From Enterobacter huaxiensis (GTDB lineage: Bacteria; Pseudomonadota; Gammaproteobacteria; Enterobacterales; Enterobacteriaceae): a stretch of 64,000 bases of DNA. Under the pieces are notes generated by a model that saw only the letters and a program-made list of their open reading frames with translations, ran no database searches and was not told the DNA's origin. This document shows, one piece after another, positions 20,683 to 28,641 of this stretch; position 1 is the first letter of the stretch; each line of letters opens with the position of its first letter. The stretch is taken from the NCBI RefSeq assembly GCF_003594935.2, contig NZ_CP043342.1, positions 992,001 through 1,056,000 on the forward strand. The letters run 5' to 3'. The translations under genes and the position numbers were made by a program.

Positions 20683-21273
20683 ATGACAGCAAACTGGCTC
20701 ACAGAGATAGCAGAAAAAGACTATGAAAGCAAGTTGTTTCATAATGCATTTGGGGTTATTATATATACTAATGCCAACGCATTGATGAGAAAGCTTATTG
20801 AAGATGAACATTATTGGGACGCATTACATGATAGGTCAGGAGAGAAGTGGAATATATATTGTCTGAAGGCTTCAAAGGGTAAAGATGAATTTCCGCCAAT
20901 GCCGCGAGGTTCAATGGGAATGATGGTTCCAGTTTGGAAGGAACCAAGGGAAAATAAGGAGTTGTTGGAATTATTTGAAATAAATAACACAAAAGATGCA
21001 CACTTCGTATTTTTCCATTTTGATGAGGATAAATCTATTATATTTAGGAAAACCTTGATTGAAGAAAGTAGTGTTGAAGGAATGTTTAATGAAGTAAAAA
21101 AATTAATAGATGAATACACGGGTATAGTAGAAGGTGTTTTTCCTGAGAATTCTCAAGAGGGGACTAGTATGCATATATATGCGGAGTCAAAGTTGTCTCT
21201 AGATGGTCGGGTTAAGTTTTTAAAAAAAATAATATCAGTTGCAAGAAATTTTAAATTCTTGATTCCGAGCTGA
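20683..21273 (+). CDS. Uncharacterised protein divergent from the HExxH gene
   Basis: A 196-residue soluble protein with no family I recognise. The N-terminal part has alternating hydrophobic strands and helices (AFGVIIYTNANALMRKLI, then HYWDALHDRSGEKWNIYCL), and a helical C-terminal half contains FNEVKKLIDEYTGIVEGVF. The pattern suggests an alpha/beta sensor or adaptor domain. The start at 20683 is preceded by GGAAAC; the frame is open upstream but would overlap the divergent gene. The low GC content matches the neighbour, so both probably arrived together. Confidence 0.6.
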   Translation: MTANWLTEIAEKDYESKLFHNAFGVIIYTNANALMRKLIEDEHYWDALHDRSGEKWNIYCLKASKGKDEFPPMPRGSMGMMVPVWKEPRENKELLELFEINNTKDAHFVFFHFDEDKSIIFRKTLIEESSVEGMFNEVKKLIDEYTGIVEGVFPENSQEGTSMHIYAESKLSLDGRVKFLKKIISVARNFKFLIPS

Positions 21274-21426
21274 ATAGCAAGTCCTGTAATTAAAATTTTG
21301 TATTTGTCTGTTTTTTATATCTTCACTCCAACAACGGAGACAGGCAAATTATGGGCAAAAGAAAATCAGGGCCTTTGTGGCTGAACTGTCTTAAGGTCTT
21401 AAAATCTAAGCCGATCTCAATCGGTT

Positions 21427-21660
21427 TTCACACTGGCTAACGAAATCAATCGCCGAAACGGCGCTCAATGCTGAAATGACTGGCTACCTCGGGCCTGAGA
21501 AATATGCTATAAAACCGGGATAGAACAAACGTAATGGTTCTTCTAAAACCCCTCTCTATGATGACGGCGAGATTGAACGGATTCATACCGAGTGACCGTG
21601 AAAAAACTTTATCGAGTTCGGTGACCGCCAGAACGATCACCTTTAATACGTGGGTAGTTA
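21427..21660 (+). pseudogene. Decayed IS256-family transposase fragment
   Basis: Translated in more than one frame, this stretch gives LANEINRR, then ETALNAEMTGYLGPEKYA, then LYDDGEIER. These match the N-terminal part of IS256-family transposases, where a similar LNAEL..HLGYEK segment is followed by SKKT...DDGEIELxxPRDR. Frameshifts and stop codons interrupt it, and the catalytic part is missing. It is a relic between two AT-rich gene groups. Confidence 0.65.
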
Positions 21661-21724
21661 CACCGAATTATGGATAAGCTCGGTCATTATCTCCACAAAA
21701 TATTTCTTATGTTAGCTAAGATTA

Positions 21725-22060
21725 CTATAAACCCGATACATTTATATAGAACTGGCCTTTACCATTATCTGTTTTCTGAATACGGTAAGTTATTGGCAGT
21801 GAGTCTTTCAGATTTGGTTTTGTAAACGTTAAATCAGCCGCACACTGATAAACATCCAGACCCGATTCATGGCTAGTTGTTCTGATATTTTCTACTGTAA
21901 TCCGCACATCCTTATCCAGTGTCATACCTTTCTCGATTGTCTTTCTTGCAATATCTACGACCAGATTTTTAGCATCATCACTACTGCATTTCGGTGTTTT
22001 CTCGCCACAGCCAGCCAGTAAACCAGCTGCAATTAAAGACAGAAGCATTGCTTTTTTCAT
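21725..22060 (-). CDS. Small predicted lipoprotein
   Basis: A 111-residue protein with a lipoprotein signal: MKKAMLLSLIAAGLLAGC, with the lipobox cysteine at residue 18. The mature part has two further cysteines (KCSSDDAK and VYQCAADL) that could form a disulfide, and a regular strand pattern (DVRITVENIRTT...ITYRIQKTDNGKGQFYINVSGL). It is the last gene of a three-gene minus-strand operon, 30 bases after the secreted protein gene. Function unknown; such lipoproteins on mobile elements often act in exclusion or as inhibitors in the periplasm. Confidence 0.75.
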   Translation of the reverse strand: MKKAMLLSLIAAGLLAGCGEKTPKCSSDDAKNLVVDIARKTIEKGMTLDKDVRITVENIRTTSHESGLDVYQCAADLTFTKPNLKDSLPITYRIQKTDNGKGQFYINVSGL

Positions 22061-22090
22061 CTGTAGTTCCTTCGTTGATTAACGATACTT

Positions 22091-22450
22091 TTACTTCTTA
22101 TTAAATAGGCCATCCATTACGCCTGTCGCAGAAGCCCCGCAGTATCCTTCGCAGCCACGAGTTATAACGCTAGTCTTGCCATTATTCAGTTCACTGATTA
22201 CCGCAACACACTGGCTGGTATTATCATTCCACACCCAGCGACGCTTCTGATTTTCTCCGGCTGCTATTTGCTGAGCAGCACCTTCCATATCGCACACGCC
22301 CGAACCATCCCCTGTTGAGGCATTAATGTTAAATTGAGCGTTACCTTGTCCCGGATTCAGAGTAAGCACTGCTCCGGGCTTTACGTACTGCGTAGCCGCA
22401 GCAGGAAGCGTCGTAGCAAGCATCAATAAGGCCATTAATTTTCTGTTCAT
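22091..22450 (-). CDS. Small predicted secreted cysteine-rich protein
   Basis: A 119-residue protein with a Sec signal (MNRKLMALLMLATTLPAAA, cleavage likely after AAA near residue 19). Four cysteines in the mature part (GVCDMEG, SQCVAV, RGCEGYCGAS) suggest two disulfides in the periplasm. The layout resembles small periplasmic inhibitor proteins in general, but I cannot name a family. It lies 14 bases downstream of the 22465-22992 gene and 30 bases upstream of the lipoprotein gene. Confidence 0.72.
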   Translation of the reverse strand: MNRKLMALLMLATTLPAAATQYVKPGAVLTLNPGQGNAQFNINASTGDGSGVCDMEGAAQQIAAGENQKRRWVWNDNTSQCVAVISELNNGKTSVITRGCEGYCGASATGVMDGLFNKK

Positions 22451-22464
22451 TATTTAATTCTCTG

Positions 22465-22992
22465 TTAAGTGATACGGATATTTTTGGCGATTTTTCCGAG
22501 AGTCAGCGGTCTGCGCTTCTCTACAAAGAAATAGACCACGTTGAAAGCTGATTTACGATGATTCCCCCTACCAAGCGAAGGCCAGTTACGGAAGGATTCA
22601 ATCTGTTCTTCTGAATAGGGTGTGTCTGAGAAGTCGAACAGCACAAGCAGGGCTTTGCCATCATGCTTCATCAGTTTCTTAACTTCTGTGCTGTTGACAG
22701 TCGAGGAGACATTGGAACGTGCTGCCGTTGGTTTACGAACAGCAAACTCAACAGCCACGCCGTCAATAACAAAATCAATATAACCATGCCCTGAGACGCT
22801 ACCGGGTAGCTTGCTTTTCACTTCCGGGGACACATTGTCGGCAAACCAACCCAGTAGATAGCAGCGAACCAGTGGTAGCAACTCACGTTCGCTGCATTCA
22901 TTCAGGCGCAGAGTCTTAACAAACTCAGGGCGGTAGAGGGAACTAAAAAAGTATGCAAAGCATTCCGTTATCTCATTAATGGTGGTTGCCAC
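22465..22992 (-). CDS. Uncharacterised protein with a nuclease-like core
   Basis: A 175-residue cytoplasmic protein, first gene of the three-gene operon. The segment GHGYIDFVIDGVAVEFAVRKP, followed by a strand KALLVLFDFSD, is reminiscent of the PD-(D/E)xK nuclease core (D...ExK), but the glutamate and lysine are not in the usual spacing, so this is only a suggestion. The C-terminus FNVVYFFVEKRRPLTL is a further strand. It is divergent from the XRE regulator at 23183, which may control it. Confidence 0.55.
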   Translation of the reverse strand: MATTINEITECFAYFFSSLYRPEFVKTLRLNECSERELLPLVRCYLLGWFADNVSPEVKSKLPGSVSGHGYIDFVIDGVAVEFAVRKPTAARSNVSSTVNSTEVKKLMKHDGKALLVLFDFSDTPYSEEQIESFRNWPSLGRGNHRKSAFNVVYFFVEKRRPLTLGKIAKNIRIT

Positions 22993-23182
22993 GATTTTCT
23001 CCCTATCCAGCCACCGTTGATTTAAGAGCGTGCCGGGCCATGGTTCGGACCAGCTCAGCCAACTCGTTTAATGTTTGCTGTCTATAAGTGATTATTTAAG
23101 TGATTTTATGTCCATTAGTGATGTTCATGCAAGAGTAAAAAGGCCCCAGACTTCCTTTTATGGACTTACTGGAGATCATGTG

Positions 23183-23557
23183 ATGGCTAAGCTCGTGGCA
23201 GATTCAGCGGATAAGCTGGTAGGGCAGCGTATTCAGACTAGGCGTAAGGAAGCTGGGTTAACCGCAGCTGACCTAGCGGAAACGATTGATATTTCTCAGC
23301 AACAGCTTTCCCGTTATGAACGTGGAACCAATAAGATCAATATTGCTCATTTGGTTAAGATTGCTGTTGCTTTAAAGACGCCGATAAGTTGGTTCTTTAT
23401 TGACTGTATGGATGATTTCAACTTTGATAACATGCAACCTAAGTATGTGGCTGGGCTTGATACAGAACTGAAGCAACGACTAGATCAGATTTGGATAAAA
23501 CTTGATCATGATAAAAAGAAAAGTTTGATTCTGTTCCTGGATGAATTCACAAAGTAA
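23183..23557 (+). CDS. XRE-family helix-turn-helix regulator
   Basis: A 124-residue DNA-binding protein with a lambda-repressor-like fold: VGQRIQTRRKEAGLTAADLAETIDISQQQLSRYERGTNKI. The C-terminal tail (KQRLDQIWIKLDHDKKKSLILFLDEF) may mediate dimerisation. ATG 23183 has GGAG 8 bases upstream and was chosen over the longer frame from 23075. It stands between the minus-strand three-gene operon and the plus-strand DUF2787 gene group, a good position for a regulator of either. The 254 bases after it hold hairpins (a CCCTC/GAGGG stem near 23690 and GGCACTT/AAGTGTCC near 23704-23725) of unknown role. Confidence 0.85.
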   Translation: MAKLVADSADKLVGQRIQTRRKEAGLTAADLAETIDISQQQLSRYERGTNKINIAHLVKIAVALKTPISWFFIDCMDDFNFDNMQPKYVAGLDTELKQRLDQIWIKLDHDKKKSLILFLDEFTK

Positions 23558-23811
23558 AACTAGTCCCTAAGTGAAACTATTTGCATTCAATGTATATTTT
23601 TGGTAAAATGTCATTACTGGATAGTGTCATGTCATTCAGTTGCTAATACACCAAATTAATAACCTATGTGCTAACTTCATTCTATATCCCCTCTGTCGGG
23701 AGGGCACTTGTTATCTAAGTGTCCATTATGGGAAATTAGCGATGGTGTGATTAACCTAAAATATACTTTGGAATAAATATGATTAATATTATCCGTCAGG
23801 AAGGGATTTCT

Positions 23812-24201
23812 ATGCCCGTAAATCAGGAGTTCATTAATCTTATATTCGCTGAGATATCCAGAAAACCTCCCGTCAGCCTGAATGTTCGTGCCGTTATTTT
23901 ATCATTCAAAGATGTCAGTTATAGTGCTGAAAACGGTGGTTTTCACCCTGTAGAGTTCAGACTGACTTCCAGAAATGATGAGTGGTATTTCGATTACATC
24001 ACTGACTTCAAGTATATGGGGCTGTATTCTGAACTTGAAAAAGATATTGATTTTAGCTGGAGCCAGCGTTATGTATTCCTTTCTTATGTTGGTGATTTAC
24101 CACTAGGAGAAGGACGCGACATTTTCGCGTTATGGCAGCGTAACTTTATTCACTATCACTTTCTGAATACCTACACCCTCAACGTTATGTGGGAAAGCTA
24201 A
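23812..24201 (+). CDS. DUF2787 family protein
   Basis: A 129-residue protein with the DUF2787 signature: SYSAENGGFHPVEFRL followed by YFDYITDFKYMG and an LEKDIDFSW segment. The family is common on integrative elements and has no known function. ATG 23812 has AGGAAGGG about 6 bases upstream and is preferred; ATG 23779 is an alternative. It is the first of a plus-strand group with the papain-like, RadC-like and recombinase genes. Confidence 0.82.
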   Translation: MPVNQEFINLIFAEISRKPPVSLNVRAVILSFKDVSYSAENGGFHPVEFRLTSRNDEWYFDYITDFKYMGLYSELEKDIDFSWSQRYVFLSYVGDLPLGEGRDIFALWQRNFIHYHFLNTYTLNVMWES

Positions 24202-24245
24202 TCTCACCGCACTGATTGATCATTATTACAACGGAGATATTATCT

Positions 24246-24785
24246 GTGACTGCAAACAGAGGGATACGTGCGTCTGTACAAGGGGAACTCGATTGTCTGT
24301 GTGGCGCGTACAGTCTGGTTAATATGCTGAGCTGGCTTTATGACGGCAGGGTGAAGCGAAAAGCACTTATAAACCGACTTCTCCAGGCATATCAACAACG
24401 ATGGCCATTGCATGAATGGCTTACTGAAGGAATTGATGAAAACCGACTCGACTTGCTAATTAAGCAGGTGTTGGAGAAGGGACACTATCACCGCCATTTC
24501 CCGGTTGAAATCACTAAACCCTTCGAAGGAAAGCGGGGTCTGTCAGACGGACGACTTTTCAGTGAAATGCAGCGGTTTCTGAACGTCAATGATCATTCCC
24601 GTCTTATCATGCTCAGCGACCAGTTTCACTGGTCCCTTCTGATCAAAATGGATGAAGAAACGCTCTGCTTCTTCGACAGTAACGGGCGAACCACCATGCC
24701 CCGTAAAGCTTTCTCCCTGCGTACTGGCGTAACCCGCCGCCAGCTGTTTCCCGACGCTATTTACTTCATTGAACGGGAGTTCTGA
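24246..24785 (+). CDS. Papain-like (C39-type fold) cysteine peptidase homologue
   Basis: A 179-residue protein counted from the GTG at 24246, which has GGAG 10 bases upstream (the frame is open from a TTG at 24216). A papain-fold catalytic set is visible: QGELDCLCGAYSLVN with Cys19, FHWSLL with His128 and FFDSNG with Asp144, and the preceding Gln could form the oxyanion hole. No signal peptide, so it should be cytoplasmic. Its stop is one base before the RadC-like ATG, so the two are coupled. The substrate is unknown. Activity is inferred from motifs alone. Confidence 0.65.
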   Translation: MTANRGIRASVQGELDCLCGAYSLVNMLSWLYDGRVKRKALINRLLQAYQQRWPLHEWLTEGIDENRLDLLIKQVLEKGHYHRHFPVEITKPFEGKRGLSDGRLFSEMQRFLNVNDHSRLIMLSDQFHWSLLIKMDEETLCFFDSNGRTTMPRKAFSLRTGVTRRQLFPDAIYFIEREF

Positions 24786-24786
24786 A

Positions 24787-25239
24787 ATGACCATGTTTAC
24801 CCAGCGTGAAACCCGTATCCTTGACCAGGCGCGTGATATTATCAGCCGGTACTACCAGCGTGGCGTTCAGCTCTGTTCCCCTGATGATGTTCGACGGTGC
24901 GTAATGGTTGAGCTGGCACCGCTTGAACATGAAGAGTTTGGCATCATCCTGCTCGATAATCAGAATCAGCTGCTGCACCGTGAAATCCTGTTCAGGGGGA
25001 CGTTAAACTCGGTCAGCGTTCACCCCCGTGAAGTTATCAAACGCGTACTGAAACATAACGCCGCCGCAGCCATCCTTGTCCACAACCACCCCAGCGGCGA
25101 GCCTGAACCCAGCCGTTGCGATATCAAGTTGACTAAAAAACTACAGGAGTTGCTGGAAATGCTGGATGTACGGTTACTTGACCACTTTATCGTGGCGGGG
25201 ACTGAAACGGTGTCGATGGCTGAGCGGGGGCTCGTGTGA
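24787..25239 (+). CDS. RadC-type JAB domain protein
   Basis: A 150-residue protein consisting of a single JAB/MPN domain, as in the short RadC-like proteins of genomic islands. The JAMM metal site is complete: Glu50 in EHEEFGIILLD, then His99, His101 and Asp112 in HNHPSGEPEPSRCD. Full-length chromosomal RadC has an extra N-terminal helix-hairpin-helix region that is absent here. Despite the name, a DNA repair role is not established. The ATG at 24787 has GGGAG upstream. Confidence 0.88.
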   Translation: MTMFTQRETRILDQARDIISRYYQRGVQLCSPDDVRRCVMVELAPLEHEEFGIILLDNQNQLLHREILFRGTLNSVSVHPREVIKRVLKHNAAAAILVHNHPSGEPEPSRCDIKLTKKLQELLEMLDVRLLDHFIVAGTETVSMAERGLV

Positions 25240-25285
25240 TGCTGAAAGTTACCTGGTTTAATGTACGTTATTACGGGTTAGGCGC

Positions 25286-26215
25286 ATGAACAGGACAGCG
25301 TTACGTCAGGTCGTTTCGGTGGTACAAACAACCGTGTTTGATGCGTATATTGGCGGTCTGGCACCATCGGGGCGGCGAGGTATCACCAGTCTGTTAAACC
25401 GCAGCGCCAGCATACTTAAACACGGTGCGGATGCAGTTGGTTATCCGTGGGAACAACTTAACTACGCCGCCGTCGCTAAAGTACGTGCGGCACTGCTGGA
25501 TGACGGTTACGCCGTGTCGTCGGTGAACATGGCACTGTCAGCACTCCGGGGCGTGGCGCAGACAGCCTTTAACCTCAATTATATGGATGCCGAAACGCTC
25601 GCACGTATCCGGTCAGTTAAGCGCGTGAGCGGCGATATCCAGCGTAAAGGAAGGGCATTAGACAGGCAGGAAATCCGTGCGCTGATTCAGGCCGCTAAAC
25701 AGCATCCGCAGCATGTACGGCGCTGTCGTGATACCGCCATTGTGCTGACGCTTTGTGGAACGGGGCTGCGGGCCGGGGAACTGGTCAAACTTGAGCGCCG
25801 GGACTATGACAATGGCATCCTGACAGTCAGACAGGGAAAGGGGCGTAAATACCGTGAAATCCACGTGGCGGATGCAGTGGATAAGGCTATTCGCGCGTGG
25901 CTGAAAGTTGGTGCAGACGAGGCTGACAGTGCGTTGTTTAGGCGAATTCAGCGCAACGGGAAAGTCGCCAGCCAACCGCTGACTACGACCGGGTTAACGG
26001 GTATCCTGGCTGAGTTACAGCAAACGGCAGGTATAGCACGTTTCACCCCGCATGATATGCGGCGGACCTTCATTACCCGCTTACTGGAGCAGGGTGTGGA
26101 TATCAACACCGTCCGCCAACTGGCAGGTCACAGCGACATATCCACGACAACCCGCTATGACTGTCGTGGTGAGAGCATGAAAATCAGCGCCAGTAAACTC
26201 ATCAGGTGTTTTTAG
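25286..26215 (+). CDS. Second tyrosine recombinase, XerC/D-like
   Basis: A 309-residue site-specific recombinase with an N-terminal SAM-like core-binding domain (about residues 10-110) and a full catalytic domain: Arg162 (GTGLRAGEL), Lys in QGKGRKYRE, His256-Arg259 (HDMR), His282 (AGHSD) and Tyr291. It has no arm-type domain and is unlike the integrase at 17808, so it is probably not the enzyme acting at mutS. It may resolve or integrate a nested or older element. It converges with 26202-26816 with a 14-base overlap. Confidence 0.9.
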   Translation: MNRTALRQVVSVVQTTVFDAYIGGLAPSGRRGITSLLNRSASILKHGADAVGYPWEQLNYAAVAKVRAALLDDGYAVSSVNMALSALRGVAQTAFNLNYMDAETLARIRSVKRVSGDIQRKGRALDRQEIRALIQAAKQHPQHVRRCRDTAIVLTLCGTGLRAGELVKLERRDYDNGILTVRQGKGRKYREIHVADAVDKAIRAWLKVGADEADSALFRRIQRNGKVASQPLTTTGLTGILAELQQTAGIARFTPHDMRRTFITRLLEQGVDINTVRQLAGHSDISTTTRYDCRGESMKISASKLIRCF

Positions 26216-26816
26216 CTGTTGAGCCGTTGCCAGACTCGGCTTCATTTTTATCTTCAGCACTTAACCGCGCATACTTTTGATTCTGGACTTTAATCAGTGC
26301 ATTGATATTTTCAGGCTGAAGCATCCACGCAACATCCTCACGCGCCCATTCTTTACCGTCAGAGAGACGTTTTAACCGGGGTTTCCATATTCCATACTCA
26401 TTAAGTTTTTTTGCTACCGAAGCATATTTCTCACGATCTGACTCCCCCGTATGAAGCTTGTCAAAACGACCTTTTACAAGCTGGTAAACAGTATAGATTT
26501 CCAATGCCTTAGGGGACCTGGCTGGAACTATCATGGGGTACTCCTCCAGCCCATAAATCCCGTTTAGCTCTCCCTCATTGAGCAGGTCATTAAACATGTG
26601 ATTCACGCATGCGCTCAGCACATCCGCCGCTTTCTCTGCATCGAATTTATCCGGGCTAAAACCCGCTCCCGTCAGCTTCCGGGCAATCAGCGCCAGCTTT
26701 TGCCGTGTATCCCGCCCCAGATAGAGCTTCTTCTCCAGAAATTCAAAGACCTCGTTACTGCTTTTCCGTTCCCGGTGGCATTTAGCGTCAGCCTTGTTAC
26801 TTGGGTTACCAATCAC
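26202..26816 (-). CDS. Uncharacterised protein overlapping the second recombinase end
   Basis: A 204-residue, mostly helical, charged protein. GTG 26816 is preceded by GGAGGT 6 bases upstream. The segment VAKKLNEYGIWKPRL...GKEWAREDVAWMLQPENI recalls the linker domain of large serine recombinases (LNexGI...W....V..iL.N), but there is no resolvase catalytic domain, so this may be chance. It converges with the recombinase gene and lies upstream of, and divergent from, alpA. Confidence 0.6.
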   Translation of the reverse strand: MIGNPSNKADAKCHRERKSSNEVFEFLEKKLYLGRDTRQKLALIARKLTGAGFSPDKFDAEKAADVLSACVNHMFNDLLNEGELNGIYGLEEYPMIVPARSPKALEIYTVYQLVKGRFDKLHTGESDREKYASVAKKLNEYGIWKPRLKRLSDGKEWAREDVAWMLQPENINALIKVQNQKYARLSAEDKNEAESGNGSTAKNT

Positions 26817-26953
26817 AGGTCACCTCCATGATAATTTTTTGTGCAAAATATCATCATTGAGCCTCAGTGGTAAATGGCTTCTTTATGTGACCGTTTCGGA
26901 GACAGAAATAAGTGCTCTCGAATGACATTCATATGAAAGATGCCCTGAACGTG

Positions 26954-26974
26954 CTCAACGATGGCATCGTTGAG
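26954..26974. promoter_or_regulatory. Inverted repeat upstream of alpA
   Basis: CTCAACGAT (26954-26962) and ATCGTTGAG (26966-26974) are perfect inverted repeats around GGC. The site is 68 bases before the alpA start in the divergent region shared with the 26202-26816 gene. It could be an operator for AlpA or the XRE regulator, or an RNA hairpin. Confidence 0.5.
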
Positions 26975-27041
26975 TGAATCCTTACCTTTTTTGGTGGTTG
27001 TAAATAACCCCGCTCCTGAAACAGCTCAAAGGAGCACAAGC

Positions 27042-27239
27042 ATGAATACCAACCGTATTTTGCGTAAAAAAGAGGTACTTCATCTGACGGGGATCTCGTC
27101 AGCGACGTTATACCGACTCATCTCGAAAGGATTCTTTCCTTTGTCAAAGAAGCTAACGGGCGACAGTGGTCGGGCGGTGGGCTGGCTGGAAAGCGATATC
27201 AATAACTGGGTTAACAGCCGTATGTCGGCGGGAGAATAA
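27042..27239 (+). CDS. AlpA-family excisionase/regulator
   Basis: A 65-residue winged-helix protein: ILRKKEVLHLTGISSATLYRLISKGFFPLSKKL...VGWLESDINNWVNSR, the typical AlpA/MerR-like fold of phage and island regulators that control integrase expression or act as recombination directionality factors. The start at 27042 has GGAG 7 bases upstream. The frame is open from 26961 but without support. It is followed after one base by the gene at 27241. Confidence 0.88.
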   Translation: MNTNRILRKKEVLHLTGISSATLYRLISKGFFPLSKKLTGDSGRAVGWLESDINNWVNSRMSAGE

Positions 27240-27240
27240 A

Positions 27241-27687
27241 ATGAAAGAGATAAAATCAAAAAAACGCGCGGCGAAAAAAAACTCAGTTCCCTGGTTCGAA
27301 ACCATGGGGAGGCAGGTTGGGTTATCTGAACGTATCATTGCGGCCATCGTCAGGGAACAACAGGCGCGGATACGCAAACTTAACCGGCGATCTGCACAGA
27401 TTTTGTCTGATGCCATCAAGGAAGCAGATCCGGGGTGGGGGGAGAAGTACAACATATACGGTAAACTCGCGTGCATGCTTGACAGGTGTCAATACATTCC
27501 ATGCGGGAGCGCGGCCTGTGCGCAATGTACCGCGGCGAAACAATTGCATTATCAGGGCGTCTCAGTGGGGAGCAGTGTACCGGGTCATACGACGTTACAT
27601 TTAGCGTATTTAACGCCGACGAATGAGTATTATTTTTCTGGCTGGACTGCTACTGACTTAGTGACACGGCATGAGGATGGTTGTTAA
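27241..27687 (+). CDS. Uncharacterised protein with a cysteine cluster
   Basis: A 148-residue protein with a basic N-terminus (KEIKSKKRAAKK) and a cluster CQYIPCGSAACAQC (Cx4CxxxxCxxC-type) that could bind zinc. The start at 27241 has GGGAG upstream, one base after the alpA stop, so the two are probably co-transcribed. The downstream gene product has a similar cluster (CRNGSPCNSLICPHC), which hints at related DNA-binding zinc ribbons. No named family recognised. Confidence 0.6.
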   Translation: MKEIKSKKRAAKKNSVPWFETMGRQVGLSERIIAAIVREQQARIRKLNRRSAQILSDAIKEADPGWGEKYNIYGKLACMLDRCQYIPCGSAACAQCTAAKQLHYQGVSVGSSVPGHTTLHLAYLTPTNEYYFSGWTATDLVTRHEDGC

Positions 27688-27705
27688 TACGCAACAGACC
27701 CCACG

Positions 27706-28641
27706 ATGTTGTCTGAATACAAACTGACCAGTCACCCTGCTGCTTTACGCTGGCAGCAGGGTGAGCTATACCGCCAGGAATACTCAATGAACGACGCTTA
27801 TTATTTCAGAACGTCTGATCCGGATCAGATCCGCCACGCCCCCTCACACCTTGAGAGGGTAAGTAAAGCCTTTCCCGCTGTTGTTACGCAGCAGGAAAGT
27901 GAGCATGAACGGCAGCGTCTTATTCATTTGCTGGATACCCTGAACGACAGGGTGCCCGGCTGTGATGTCATTGCCCAAAAACTCAGGCAGTGCAGAAACG
28001 GATCTCCATGCAACAGTCTTATATGCCCGCATTGCCAGCGGGAACGCATTCTGGCGCAACTGGCGATGTTGTCCGTCCCGCCGGGGAATTCAGCAGAATA
28101 CGTGGGAGTGGTCCTGTTTTTCAACAAGGATACGCAAACTCCGCCGCCATGGAAGAACACCGATGCGCTCAGGGCGCAAATCGGTCGTTACAAGCAGAGG
28201 ATAAGCCGGGTACTTAACCGCCTGGGGTACGCCGGTCCGGCCACAGGCACCTTTAGTATGATGCGCCATATGCCTGATGGCCCAGAAGCGCGTATTTTCT
28301 GGGTTCCACAGTTGTGTTTATTCCTGCCCAATGACAGTACGTTGATTAAGGGGCTAAAAGCGCATATGTCGCGAAGTGGTGGGGCATTCATTGATTCGTC
28401 GACTGTCAACACGCCGGTGATTGGGCTCAGGTATAAAGACCCCGCAAGGCTGCTTTCATGCGCCCTGAATCCAGTCTGGCACAAAGCAGATTACACACTG
28501 ACTGATAAAGGCGCTCTTGTTAAGTCAAGAATTGAGCCACTGAAAGGCCGGACACTGTTAAAAAGCCTGCTTACCCTGGACTCACTCGGAACAGGTGCCG
28601 TTTCTTTTTCGTTTGGGCAACCGCCAGGGAAAGTGCACTGA
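27706..28641 (+). CDS. Zinc-ribbon protein, possible degenerate replication initiator
   Basis: A 311-residue protein (an internal start at 27787 after AGGA would give 284). The cysteine cluster CRNGSPCNSLICPHCQRER resembles the zinc ribbon in rolling-circle type initiators. Downstream the order of segments, YVGVVLFF, a helix, GTFSMMRHM and FWVPQLCLFLPND, recalls the Rep fold, with PQLCLF where the metal-binding PHxHLx would be. If so, both HUH histidines are lost. This is a pattern reading only. The position between alpA and the polymerase-like gene fits a replication module. Confidence 0.5.
   Translation: MLSEYKLTSHPAALRWQQGELYRQEYSMNDAYYFRTSDPDQIRHAPSHLERVSKAFPAVVTQQESEHERQRLIHLLDTLNDRVPGCDVIAQKLRQCRNGSPCNSLICPHCQRERILAQLAMLSVPPGNSAEYVGVVLFFNKDTQTPPPWKNTDALRAQIGRYKQRISRVLNRLGYAGPATGTFSMMRHMPDGPEARIFWVPQLCLFLPNDSTLIKGLKAHMSRSGGAFIDSSTVNTPVIGLRYKDPARLLSCALNPVWHKADYTLTDKGALVKSRIEPLKGRTLLKSLLTLDSLGTGAVSFSFGQPPGKVH

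Noticed and set aside
21351..21437. Short plus-strand ORF starting MGKRKSGPLWLNC
   Set aside because: Only about 29 codons, next to a decayed transposase, with no family match or conservation that can be judged.
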